From Bacteroidota bacterium (GTDB lineage: Bacteria; Bacteroidota; Bacteroidia; Bacteroidales; P3), in NCBI GenBank assembly GCA_017860275.1, contig JAFNAQ010000010.1:1-64000 (forward strand): a stretch of DNA of 64,000 nucleotides, in the 5' to 3' direction. Numbering within the stretch: position 1 is the first letter of the stretch; every line of letters starts with the position of its first letter. This document shows positions 34,337 through 42,585 of this stretch, in pieces. The notes under the pieces were generated by a model. The model was not told where the DNA came from. It saw only the letters and a list, made by a program, of their open reading frames with translations, and did no database searches. Made by a program: the position numbers and the translations under genes.

Positions 34337-35626
34337 ATGAGAAGGTTTTTACTACATGCTTTTGGAATAATTCTCTGCCTACCATTTTCCTTTCTCACTC
34401 TCAATGCACAAATAACATTAGATTATTGTCAAACCAAAGCAAGAGAACATTATCCACTAGTTGCAAACTATGGTCTAATTGAAAAGACTAAGGAATATAA
34501 TCTTGAGAATGCAAACAAGTCTTATCTCCCTCAACTTTCGCTTTCGGCAAAAGCAACTATTCAATCTGATGTAACAAATCTCCCTATTAAACTACCATTT
34601 ATTGAAATCCCTCAGCTTAATAAAGACCAATACCAAGCAACCCTTGAAGTTTCTCAAATTATTTGGGATGGTGGAATGATTAAGTCAAATAAAGATATTC
34701 TAAAGGCAAGCTCTGAGGTAGAAAAGAATAATTTAGAGCTTAATTTATATGGCTTAAAGGATAGGATTTCCGAACTATATTTTGGAATTCTCCTGATAAA
34801 AGAACAAATTAAGCAAGCAAAAATAATGGATAGTGAGCTTAATAGAAATCTTGATAAGGTAAAGACTTATATTGAAAATGGTGTTGCAAACCTTTCGGAC
34901 GAAAGTCTAATAAAGGTTGAGATACTAAACAATAAACAAAAGATAACCGAAGCAGAAACTAGGCTAAGAACTTATTGCAAAATACTCTCCACATTTATTG
35001 GTCAAGAAATAAACCAAGAAACTCAACTTGAGGCGCCATCATACCTATTAGTAGATAACGAACAAGAAAAGATAGGAGTCTATTTTTCAAATCGTCCAGA
35101 GCTCAAACTCTTCGATTCCCAGTATTCTGTCTTGGAATCGAATAAGAAAATCATAGATTCAAAGAATCTTCCAAAGATTGGAGCCTTCGCTCAAGGAGGA
35201 TATGGTCGACCAGGTTTAAATATGCTTACAAATGAGTTTTCTTTTTTTGCAATAGCAGGACTAAGACTTAATTGGAATTTTGGTAATTTATATACAATGA
35301 AGAATGAGAATAAAATTATCTCAAATAACCAAACCAATATTCTTAACCAAAAGGAAACCTTTGTATTTAATACAAATATGATGCTTGAACAACAAAAAGC
35401 AGATATCCAAAGATTAAAACAACTACTGATTACAGACAATGAGATAATCTCACTAAGAGAATCAATAAAGAAAAGTACTGAATATAAGGTTGAGAATGGC
35501 ACAAAGAATATCAATGATTTAATGCAAGATATTAGTTATGAGGATATGGCTAAACAGACAAAAATCCTTAGAGAAATACAACTACTCATGTCAATATATA
35601 GATACAATACAATTATTAATGAATAG
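34337..35626 (+). CDS. TolC-family outer-membrane efflux protein
   Basis: A 429-residue outer-membrane channel. A signal peptide (MRRFLLHAFGIILCLPFSFLTLNAQ) is followed by the repeated TolC halves: long alpha-helical stretches (LDYCQTKAREHYPLVANYGL, and ELKLFDSQYSVLESNKKIID in the second half) with short strands (PQLSLSAKATIQS; FFAIAGLRLNWNFGN). It is the outer component of the exporter encoded just downstream (fusion protein 15 bp after it). Confidence 0.9.
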   Translation: MRRFLLHAFGIILCLPFSFLTLNAQITLDYCQTKAREHYPLVANYGLIEKTKEYNLENANKSYLPQLSLSAKATIQSDVTNLPIKLPFIEIPQLNKDQYQATLEVSQIIWDGGMIKSNKDILKASSEVEKNNLELNLYGLKDRISELYFGILLIKEQIKQAKIMDSELNRNLDKVKTYIENGVANLSDESLIKVEILNNKQKITEAETRLRTYCKILSTFIGQEINQETQLEAPSYLLVDNEQEKIGVYFSNRPELKLFDSQYSVLESNKKIIDSKNLPKIGAFAQGGYGRPGLNMLTNEFSFFAIAGLRLNWNFGNLYTMKNENKIISNNQTNILNQKETFVFNTNMMLEQQKADIQRLKQLLITDNEIISLRESIKKSTEYKVENGTKNINDLMQDISYEDMAKQTKILREIQLLMSIYRYNTIINE

Positions 35627-35641
35627 AAATAAATTATAGAT

Positions 35642-36529
35642 ATGAAAAAAATATATTTAATAATTACAATAGGAGTTTTACTTATTGGCTGTAAAAAAGA
35701 TAATCAAGATTTTGATGCCTCAGGAGTCTTTGAATCAACAGAGGTATTAGTATCTTCGGAGGTTAATGGAAGAATTTTAGAATTAAATATTGAAGAAGGA
35801 CAAAGTCTTGAACTTAATCAAACAATTGGACTTATAGATACTGTTCAACTTTATCTAAAAAAACAACAATTAATATTTAGCACAAAGGGTGTTCAAAGTC
35901 GTAAGCAAGATATTGCAACACAAATCTCAGCAATTAAACAACAAATTATTACTGCCAAAAGAGAAAAGACAAGAATTGAAAGACTCCTTGCTAATAATGC
36001 AGCAAACAAGAAACAATTAGATGATATAAATTCTCAAATCTCAGTTCTTGAGTCTCAACTTGCAGCACAAACCTCATCTTTAGAAAAGGGGAATAATGCA
36101 ATAGGCTCTGAGAAGTCTGCCCTTGAGGTTCAAATATCTCAGATTGAAGACCAACTAAAAAGGAGTAGTATAAGCTCTCCAATAAAAGGTGTAGTATTAG
36201 TGAAATATGCACAAGAAGGAGAAGTAACCTCTGCTGGCAAACCATTATTTAAGATAGCAGATGTGGATAATATGATTCTTAGAGCATATATTACCTCTGA
36301 ACAACTCTCAAAGATAAAGCTCGGACAAGAGATAAGAGTATTTGCTGATTACGGAGAAAGCAGGAAAGAATATAAAGGGAAGGTAAGCTGGATTAGCTCA
36401 AAAGCAGAATTTACTCCAAAGTCAATACAAGTAAAAGACGATAGAGATAACTTAGTTTATGCAATTAAGATTGGTTTGAAGAACGATGGTTATCTAAAGA
36501 TTGGAATGTACGCAGATATTTTGTTCTAA
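35642..36529 (+). CDS. HlyD-family membrane fusion lipoprotein
   Basis: A 295-residue periplasmic adaptor. The signal ends in a lipobox (LLIGC, Cys17). The barrel-lipoyl start VLVSSEVNGRILELNIEEGQ, a long coiled coil (about 70-175) and the returning lipoyl half SSISSPIKGVVLVKYAQEGE follow, then a beta-barrel domain ending LKIGMYADILF. It would link the TolC channel to the ABC-2 permeases encoded downstream. The next gene starts 6 bp later. Confidence 0.92.
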   Translation: MKKIYLIITIGVLLIGCKKDNQDFDASGVFESTEVLVSSEVNGRILELNIEEGQSLELNQTIGLIDTVQLYLKKQQLIFSTKGVQSRKQDIATQISAIKQQIITAKREKTRIERLLANNAANKKQLDDINSQISVLESQLAAQTSSLEKGNNAIGSEKSALEVQISQIEDQLKRSSISSPIKGVVLVKYAQEGEVTSAGKPLFKIADVDNMILRAYITSEQLSKIKLGQEIRVFADYGESRKEYKGKVSWISSKAEFTPKSIQVKDDRDNLVYAIKIGLKNDGYLKIGMYADILF

Positions 36530-36535
36530 TAAAAT

Positions 36536-37444
36536 ATGAATCCAATAATTGCAAAAGATATTAAGCGCTCCTATGGTAAGGTTGAAGCACTAAAAGGCAT
36601 AAGCTTTGAGGTTTCTAAGGGGGAGATATTTGGGATTATTGGTCCTGATGGTGCTGGGAAGACTACTCTCTTTAGAATACTCTCCACTCTTTTGCTTGCC
36701 GATAGCGGAGAAGCTAAAATTGATGGATTTGATGTAATAAAAGATTATAAGGCAATAAGACAAATCGTTGGTTATATGCCTGGAAGATTCTCTCTTTACC
36801 AAGACCTTAGCGTTGAGGAGAATATTAATTTCTTTGCAAAACTCTTTAATACTAGTCTAAAGGAGAACTATTATTTGGTAGAAGAGATATATCGTCATAT
36901 AGAGCCATTTAAAAAACGTAGAGCTGGAGCACTAAGTGGAGGAATGAAACAAAAGCTTGCCCTTTCTTGTGCATTAATCCATAAACCTTCGGTGCTTTTT
37001 CTTGATGAACCAACAACAGGAGTTGACCCTGTATCGAGAAAAGAGTTTTGGCATATGCTTAAAATGCTCAAAGCTCAAGGAATTACTATTTTGGTTTCAA
37101 CTCCTTATATGGATGAGGCTTCACTTTGCAACAGAGTAGCACTAATTCAAGAAGGAAGCTTTCTGGATATAGACACTCCAGAAAATATTGTAAATAAGTT
37201 TGACCAAGAAATATGGAGTGCAAACTCAAACAATATGCCTAAGCTACTCATTGACCTTAGGAACCTTAAGGAAATAAAATCTGCCTTTGCCTTTGGAGAT
37301 ACTAATCATATTACTATTGATAAGGAAACTTTCAATAAAGAAATTATTGAAGAAAAGCTCAAATCACTTGGGCATAAGGATATTATTCTAAAGGGTATAA
37401 AGCCTACAATTGAAGACTGTTTTATGGAACTTGCAAAAAAATAA
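36536..37444 (+). CDS. ABC transporter ATPase (exporter subunit 1)
   Basis: A 302-residue ATPase with Walker A GPDGAGKTT (36-44), signature LSGGM (133-137) and Walker B LFLDEP (154-159). At the H-loop the usual His is Pro190 (STPYMDEA). The last 90 residues or so form a C-terminal domain usual in this exporter class. The signature is good but the switch residue is missing, the reverse of the second ATPase encoded next. The pair probably forms a heterodimer with one normal and one degenerate ATP site. Confidence 0.92.
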   Translation: MNPIIAKDIKRSYGKVEALKGISFEVSKGEIFGIIGPDGAGKTTLFRILSTLLLADSGEAKIDGFDVIKDYKAIRQIVGYMPGRFSLYQDLSVEENINFFAKLFNTSLKENYYLVEEIYRHIEPFKKRRAGALSGGMKQKLALSCALIHKPSVLFLDEPTTGVDPVSRKEFWHMLKMLKAQGITILVSTPYMDEASLCNRVALIQEGSFLDIDTPENIVNKFDQEIWSANSNNMPKLLIDLRNLKEIKSAFAFGDTNHITIDKETFNKEIIEEKLKSLGHKDIILKGIKPTIEDCFMELAKK

Positions 37445-37448
37445 GAGG

Positions 37449-38189
37449 ATGGAAACAGTAATAAAGGTTGAGAATCTGATAAAACGTTTTGGCAATTTCA
37501 CTGCCGTAGATAATATCTCTTTTGAGGTAAAAAAGGGAGAGATATTTGGATTTCTTGGTGCAAATGGAGCAGGAAAAACTACTGTAATGAGGATGCTTTG
37601 TGGTTTAAGTAAACCTAGCTCTGGAAAGGCTATAGTTGCTGGCTTTGATGTGGATAAGGATGCAGAAGAGATAAAGAAAAGAATTGGATACATGAGTCAA
37701 AAGTTTTCTCTCTACGAAGACCTAAAGGTGTGGGAAAACATAAAACTATTTGCAGGCATATATGGAGTAAAGAAAACAGATATTAAAGCCAAAACAGATG
37801 AATTATTAAGAGAGCTTGGGTTTGAATCAGAAAGAGAAACCTATGTAAAGGCCTTGCCTCTTGGTTGGAAACAAAAGCTAGCCTTCTCTGTGGCAATTTT
37901 TCATGAGCCAAAGGTTGTTTTCCTTGACGAACCAACAGGAGGAGTAGACCCTGCAACAAGAAGAACTTTTTGGGAGCTAATTTATAAGGCTGCCGAAAAA
38001 GGAATAACTTGTTTTGTCACCACACATTATATGGATGAAGCAGAGTATTGCGATAGGGTATCGATAATGGTTGATGGAAGAATAGATGCTCTTGACACTC
38101 CAAAAAGATTAAAAGAGATTTACTCAGCAAAGAATATGGATGAGGTCTTTCAACACTTAGCCAAAAAGGCAGAAAGGCAGGCAGACTAA
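37449..38189 (+). CDS. ABC transporter ATPase (exporter subunit 2)
   Basis: A 246-residue ATPase. The start is the ATG at 37449, preceded by AAGAGG, 4 bp after the first ATPase; an earlier frame opening at 37410 lies inside that gene. Walker A is GANGAGKTT (37-45), Walker B is VFLDEP and the H-loop His is His193 (TTHYMDEA). The signature motif reads LPLGW (136-140) in place of LSGGQ. The stop overlaps the first permease start by 1 bp. Confidence 0.92.
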   Translation: METVIKVENLIKRFGNFTAVDNISFEVKKGEIFGFLGANGAGKTTVMRMLCGLSKPSSGKAIVAGFDVDKDAEEIKKRIGYMSQKFSLYEDLKVWENIKLFAGIYGVKKTDIKAKTDELLRELGFESERETYVKALPLGWKQKLAFSVAIFHEPKVVFLDEPTGGVDPATRRTFWELIYKAAEKGITCFVTTHYMDEAEYCDRVSIMVDGRIDALDTPKRLKEIYSAKNMDEVFQHLAKKAERQAD

Positions 38190-39295
38190 TGAAACAACTA
38201 TTATCATTTATACATAAAGAATTTCTTCATATCTTTAGGGATACTTGGACAATGATGATAATTATTGCCCTACCAATAGTGATGATGATTCTCTTTGGAT
38301 ATGCAGTAACAACGGAGATTAAGAATACAAATTTTGGAGTATTAGATTATTCTAAGGATGACCTTTCAAAGGGTATAGTCAATAAGCTAAAGTCTAGTGA
38401 GTATTTTATTTACGAAAACGATGGTTATAATAATTATCAAGAAGCAGAGGAGTCGTTTAAAAATGGAGACGTTGGGATAATTCTTGTTTTTGAGGAGAAT
38501 TTCTATGAGAATCTTACTCATACAGGAAAGGCAAATATTCAAATCCTTGCCGATGGTTCTGACCCCAACACAGCAAGGACATTAGTTACCTATGCTTCGA
38601 GTATAATAAATATTTATCTTCAAGAAAAGAACCCAAGCCCAACACCTTATCAGATTACTCCCGAAATAAAATTCCTTTACAACCCACAACTTAAAGGCTC
38701 ATATAACTCTGTACCTGGAGTTATTGGGATGATAATAATGCTTATATGTGCTATGATGACGGCCGTCTCGATAACAAGAGAGAAAGAAAGGGGGACTATG
38801 GAAGTTCTACTGGTTTCACCAATCAAACCCATATATATTATAATAGCTAAGCTCACGCCCTATTTCGTTATTTCAGTAATAAATGTGATAATAATTTTTA
38901 TTATATCTCATTTTATAATGGGTGTTCCTATTGCTGGCAATATGTTTTGGATTACAATCCTATGTATATTATATATCATTGTATCTCTAGCCTTAGGGTT
39001 ATTGATCTCCACCATTGCACATACACAAGTAATTGCATTACTTATTTCAGGAATGGTAATGATGCTCCCTGCCGTATATCTTTCGGGTATGATGTTCCCA
39101 ATTGAGAATATGCCATGGATACTTCAATTTATTTCAAATATTATTCCTGCTAGGTGGTTTGTTGCTGCAATTAGAAAGATAATGATAATGGGTGTTGAGG
39201 TAAGATATATTGTAAACGAGATGGTAATCCTTGTAACAATGATTATTGTTTTGGTTGCAATTAGTTTAAAGAAATTCAAGCAAAGATTGGAGTAG
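38189..39295 (+). CDS. ABC-2 type permease (first)
   Basis: A 368-residue inner-membrane permease. One N-terminal helix (TMMIIIALPIVMMILFGYAV) is followed by a large extracytoplasmic domain (about 45-170) and five C-terminal helices, the ABC-2 layout of the YhhJ/YhiH type. The conserved cytoplasmic loop SITREKERGTMEVLLVSPIK is present. It pairs with the permease encoded 3 bp downstream. Confidence 0.92.
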   Translation: MKQLLSFIHKEFLHIFRDTWTMMIIIALPIVMMILFGYAVTTEIKNTNFGVLDYSKDDLSKGIVNKLKSSEYFIYENDGYNNYQEAEESFKNGDVGIILVFEENFYENLTHTGKANIQILADGSDPNTARTLVTYASSIINIYLQEKNPSPTPYQITPEIKFLYNPQLKGSYNSVPGVIGMIIMLICAMMTAVSITREKERGTMEVLLVSPIKPIYIIIAKLTPYFVISVINVIIIFIISHFIMGVPIAGNMFWITILCILYIIVSLALGLLISTIAHTQVIALLISGMVMMLPAVYLSGMMFPIENMPWILQFISNIIPARWFVAAIRKIMIMGVEVRYIVNEMVILVTMIIVLVAISLKKFKQRLE

Positions 39296-39298
39296 ATT

Positions 39299-40402
39299 AT
39301 GTTTAGATACTTATTAGAGAAAGAGTTTAAGCTTATATTTCGTAACAAGATTTTTGTTGCAATTATATTTGTATTCCCAATCATGGCACTTATTCTTATG
39401 CCCTTTGCTGCAAATTTTGAGATAAAACATACAAGGGTAACAGTTATTGATAATGACCATAGTTCATATTCTTCTCAATTAATAAATAGAATATCATCAA
39501 ATAAGTATTTCCAATTATCTAGTATTAGTACAAATTACTCCTCAGCAAAGGATGAAATAGAAAAGAACGATGCCGATGTTATACTTACCATTGATAAAGA
39601 TTTTGAGAAAAACTTTATTAATGGCAAACCCACACTTCCTATAATTAGTGCCAATGCTGTTAATGGTATGAAGGGAAGTATTGGAGCTGCATATTTAATG
39701 AATTGTATAAATGAGTTTCTTTCCGATAAAAAACCATCAATAGCGCCTATTCAATCTACTTACCAACTAAAGGTTGCCGAGAATTACCTATACAACAAAA
39801 CACTAAACTATAAACTCTTTATGGTTCCTGCTCTAATGGTAATGCTACTGACAATAATTTGTGGTTTCCTTCCTGCTCTTAATATTGTGGGAGAAAAAGA
39901 AAATGGGACAATAGAGCAGATAAATGTTACACCAATAAGTAGGTTCTATTTTATTCTTTCCAAACTAATCCCATATTGGATAATAGGTACATTTGTAATA
40001 AGTATAGGCTTCTTGGTAGCTTGGGTATTATATGGCATAACTCCTAGTGGTAATATATTGGTATGTTATCTTTTCTCCTTTGTCTTTATTCTAACGGTTT
40101 CGGGTCTTGGGTTAATACTTTCTAACTATGCTCACACCTATCATCAAGCAATGTTTATGATGTTTTTCTTCCTAATAATACTTATACTTATGAGTGGACT
40201 CTTCACTCCTATTCGCTCAATGCCAGAGTGGACACAATGGATAGCAAAGGTTAGTCCTCTAAGATATTATATCGAAGCAATGCGTGCGGTATATATTAAA
40301 GGAAGTGGAGTATCAAACCTCATCCCTCAATTAACATATCTCACAAGCTTTGCAATAATCTTCAACCTAATAGCCGTCTGGTCATACAGAAAGAAAAACT
40401 AA
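39299..40402 (+). CDS. ABC-2 type permease (second)
   Basis: A 367-residue permease of the same layout as its neighbour: N-terminal helix (IFVAIIFVFPIMALILMPFA), large outer domain, then five helices. The loop IVGEKENGTIEQINVTPISR corresponds to the EKERGT loop. It is last in the export operon, which ends 65 bp before a convergent lipoprotein gene; no hairpin terminator is visible in that gap. The substrate is not apparent. Confidence 0.92.
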   Translation: MFRYLLEKEFKLIFRNKIFVAIIFVFPIMALILMPFAANFEIKHTRVTVIDNDHSSYSSQLINRISSNKYFQLSSISTNYSSAKDEIEKNDADVILTIDKDFEKNFINGKPTLPIISANAVNGMKGSIGAAYLMNCINEFLSDKKPSIAPIQSTYQLKVAENYLYNKTLNYKLFMVPALMVMLLTIICGFLPALNIVGEKENGTIEQINVTPISRFYFILSKLIPYWIIGTFVISIGFLVAWVLYGITPSGNILVCYLFSFVFILTVSGLGLILSNYAHTYHQAMFMMFFFLIILILMSGLFTPIRSMPEWTQWIAKVSPLRYYIEAMRAVYIKGSGVSNLIPQLTYLTSFAIIFNLIAVWSYRKKN

Positions 40403-40467
40403 TTACACAAAAAAAAGAACAAAACAAAAGTTTAATACATTAAGAATATGTATATCTCAAATTGAAT

Positions 40468-41100
40468 TTACAGTTTTGTCTCTAAGTCTATAATAGAATT
40501 AATTTTTACTGTTTCATCAACTGAGTAAATACCTTCTGAGATAATGTTTAGATTTTTATCTATTAGAAGATAAGCATTTAATCCTATATCTAATTTTGAT
40601 GAAGGAGATAAATCTTTTGCAAATGCAATAAACTTATTGTGTAGATTAAAACCATTTCCATATTTGTGCATATCGAGCATAAAGCTTGGGTATTTATAGT
40701 TATTCATCTTTAGATATTCGAGAGTTTGCTTTTTGTACATCCAATCATCAATACAAACTAAAATAAGTTGAGTATTTCCTTTTTTACCATACTTGGGTAA
40801 AATATCACTAAAAAGAATATTTGTTGAACTTGCACACCAACTATTATACCCTATAATTAAAAAATATTCTTTTGAAGAATTATTTACTATACTTTTAAGA
40901 ATCTCCTTATCTAACAAATAGATTTTTGGGATTTTATTAATATAGTTTAATATATCCTTTTTATCAAAACTAATGTCTTCAGGTTTGTATTTACCTTGCT
41001 TCTCAATAGGCATTCTAACTGCTTTATGCATATTGATCGTAATACAAGATGAGAAACCAACAGCTAAAAACACTAATATTATAAACTTATTCATTGCCAT
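40468..41100 (-). CDS. Thioredoxin-like lipoprotein (degenerate, second copy)
   Basis: A 210-residue lipoprotein with signal MNKFIILVFLAVGFSSC (lipobox Cys19 counting from the first Met; the ATG at 41094 is an equal start). The core resembles a TlpA/thioredoxin fold: EYFLIIGYNSWCASSTNILF (WC at the active-site position, but Cys-x-x-Ser), TQLILVCIDD, the likely cis-Pro strand YKYPSFMLD, and NAYLLIDKNLNIISEGIY at the end. With one Cys it is unlikely to be a normal disulphide oxidoreductase. It overlaps its paralogue's stop by 14 bp (8 bp from the later start). Probably periplasmic or surface-attached. Confidence 0.65.
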   Translation of the reverse strand: MAMNKFIILVFLAVGFSSCITINMHKAVRMPIEKQGKYKPEDISFDKKDILNYINKIPKIYLLDKEILKSIVNNSSKEYFLIIGYNSWCASSTNILFSDILPKYGKKGNTQLILVCIDDWMYKKQTLEYLKMNNYKYPSFMLDMHKYGNGFNLHNKFIAFAKDLSPSSKLDIGLNAYLLIDKNLNIISEGIYSVDETVKINSIIDLETKL

Positions 41101-41728
41101 TTGATGTTTTAATTAATTCAAGCATCTCTTTATATGTTGAAGATTTGTATAAACCTTCACTTATTATATTTAGGCTTTTATCTAAAAATACATACGAATT
41201 CATTGATTCAGTAGTTTTTGTTCTTGGATTTACATCAGAAATAAAAGATGTATATCTGGCAGCTGAAAATAAATTTCTTTTGTTCCCATATTTGTTAGCA
41301 TCAAGAAAAAAAGTAGGATAATAAAATCTATAAGCATTTAGGAATCTCTCTGTACTTTCTTTTTCCAGAATATTATCGGCACAAATAAGTATTAATTGAA
41401 TATCTCTTGTACCTTGAAAATTATGCAGAACAGTATCAAAGTAACCACATTGAGCACTAGAACACCAGCTATTGTATGCATACAACATAAAATAATCCTT
41501 ATCGCTATTATTTATAACGGATTTTAATATATCCTTATCTAGCTTATAAATTTTCACTTCCTTTCCCTTTGTTGATAAAAAGTTTCTACATGATAAATCC
41601 ACATCAGCCAGTTTATATTTCTCAGGGTTCTTTTCCTCTAGTCCCATATATGATGGGTTCACAACGCATGAACCCATCATAAAGGAAATAGACAATAAAA
41701 CAGCTAAGAATAATAATACTTTTTTCAT
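41087..41728 (-). CDS. Thioredoxin-like lipoprotein (first copy)
   Basis: A 213-residue lipoprotein from the ATG at 41728 (MKKVLLFLAVLLSISF..., lipobox MGSC, Cys21). It is clearly paralogous to the next gene: YFMLYAYNSWCSSAQCGYFD, IQLILICADN, YYPTFFLDANKYG and NSYVFLDKSLNIISEGLY align throughout. The active-site region has two Cys spaced C89-x4-C94 rather than CxxC. This copy may still do redox chemistry while the other has lost the second Cys. No partner is encoded next to them. A -7-like TATATTTG lies at 41770-41777 on the minus strand. Confidence 0.65.
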   Translation of the reverse strand: MKKVLLFLAVLLSISFMMGSCVVNPSYMGLEEKNPEKYKLADVDLSCRNFLSTKGKEVKIYKLDKDILKSVINNSDKDYFMLYAYNSWCSSAQCGYFDTVLHNFQGTRDIQLILICADNILEKESTERFLNAYRFYYPTFFLDANKYGNKRNLFSAARYTSFISDVNPRTKTTESMNSYVFLDKSLNIISEGLYKSSTYKEMLELIKTSNGNE

Positions 41729-41916
41729 ATTGTTTTTATTTTTCACATTTATCAAAATAAATTACTCGGCAAATATATAAATTATTATTTATTATGCTGT
41801 TTTTTTAGTAAAATATTTAATTGAAAATTTATTTATTTAAATAACTGCGTATAGGTCAAAAATCAGAGATTTTCTTTAGTGGCTTTATGTTTGTTTTATC
41901 AATTTAGTTTTTAAAA

Positions 41917-41948
41917 AAAGGTGGTCAGAATCTCTTCCGACCACCTTT
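41917..41948 (-). terminator. Terminator of iorAB
   Basis: AAAGGTGGTC (41917-41926) pairs with GACCACCTTT (41939-41948). On the minus strand the stem is followed by a T-run (the A-run 41913-41919). It lies about 30 bp past the iorB stop. Confidence 0.8.
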
Positions 41949-41978
41949 AGTGTATTTGATATTTTGTATCGTTTATGA

Positions 41979-42566
41979 TTACATTTTGTCTGCGACTTCT
42001 CTTCCTGCTCTTAGGGCTGAAATGTTTGCTGCTACTACTGCTTCTCCTTTTCTTGAGAAGATATCGCTGATTGCTTTTTCAAGTTTTTCGATATCTATCT
42101 TAAGATATTTTGAAGCTGCTCCCAAAACAACCATATTTGTTCCTTTTGGGTTTCCTGATTCTCTTGCTATTTTATCAGCATCAAATACTATTGAGTTCTT
42201 TACCTTTCTTACCTCTGCTAAAACTACATCCTTTTCTGGGTAGTTAGAGATATTGATAAATGGATTTTCGTTTGTAATTACCCATCCTTCTTCTCTGTTT
42301 AGGAAAGGAAGATAACGTAGTGCTTCCATTGGTTCAACAGAAAGAATAATATCGCATTGTCCTTCTGGGATTAAGTCTGAAGCAATTTCTTTATCAGAAA
42401 GGCGAAGGTGAGATTGAACATCTCCCCCTCTTTGGCTCATACCATGAGTTTCTGCTTGCTTCATATACATTCCCATATCTAAAGCAGCTTGCGAGATAAT
42501 AGCAGCAGTACTTAATGCTCCCATTCCTCCAACTCCACATAATATAATATCTATTTTCATATTCAA
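41979..42566 (-). CDS. iorB: Indolepyruvate ferredoxin oxidoreductase, beta subunit
   Basis: A 195-residue subunit of the enzyme that oxidatively decarboxylates aryl pyruvates (from aromatic amino acids) to aryl-acetyl-CoA with ferredoxin. It has the gamma-type POR fold: DIILCGVGGMGALSTAAII at the start, then QAETHGMSQRGGDVQSHLRL and ASDLIPEGQCDIILSVEPME. It is 19 bp downstream of iorA and followed by a terminator. Confidence 0.93.
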   Translation of the reverse strand: MNMKIDIILCGVGGMGALSTAAIISQAALDMGMYMKQAETHGMSQRGGDVQSHLRLSDKEIASDLIPEGQCDIILSVEPMEALRYLPFLNREEGWVITNENPFINISNYPEKDVVLAEVRKVKNSIVFDADKIARESGNPKGTNMVVLGAASKYLKIDIEKLEKAISDIFSRKGEAVVAANISALRAGREVADKM

Positions 42567-42585
42567 TATCTATTTAAAAAGTTAA

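Noticed and set aside
37410-37448. Earlier start for the second exporter ATPase
   Set aside because: It would lie inside the first ATPase gene; the ATG at 37449 has AAGAGG before it and begins at the normal ABC N-terminus.
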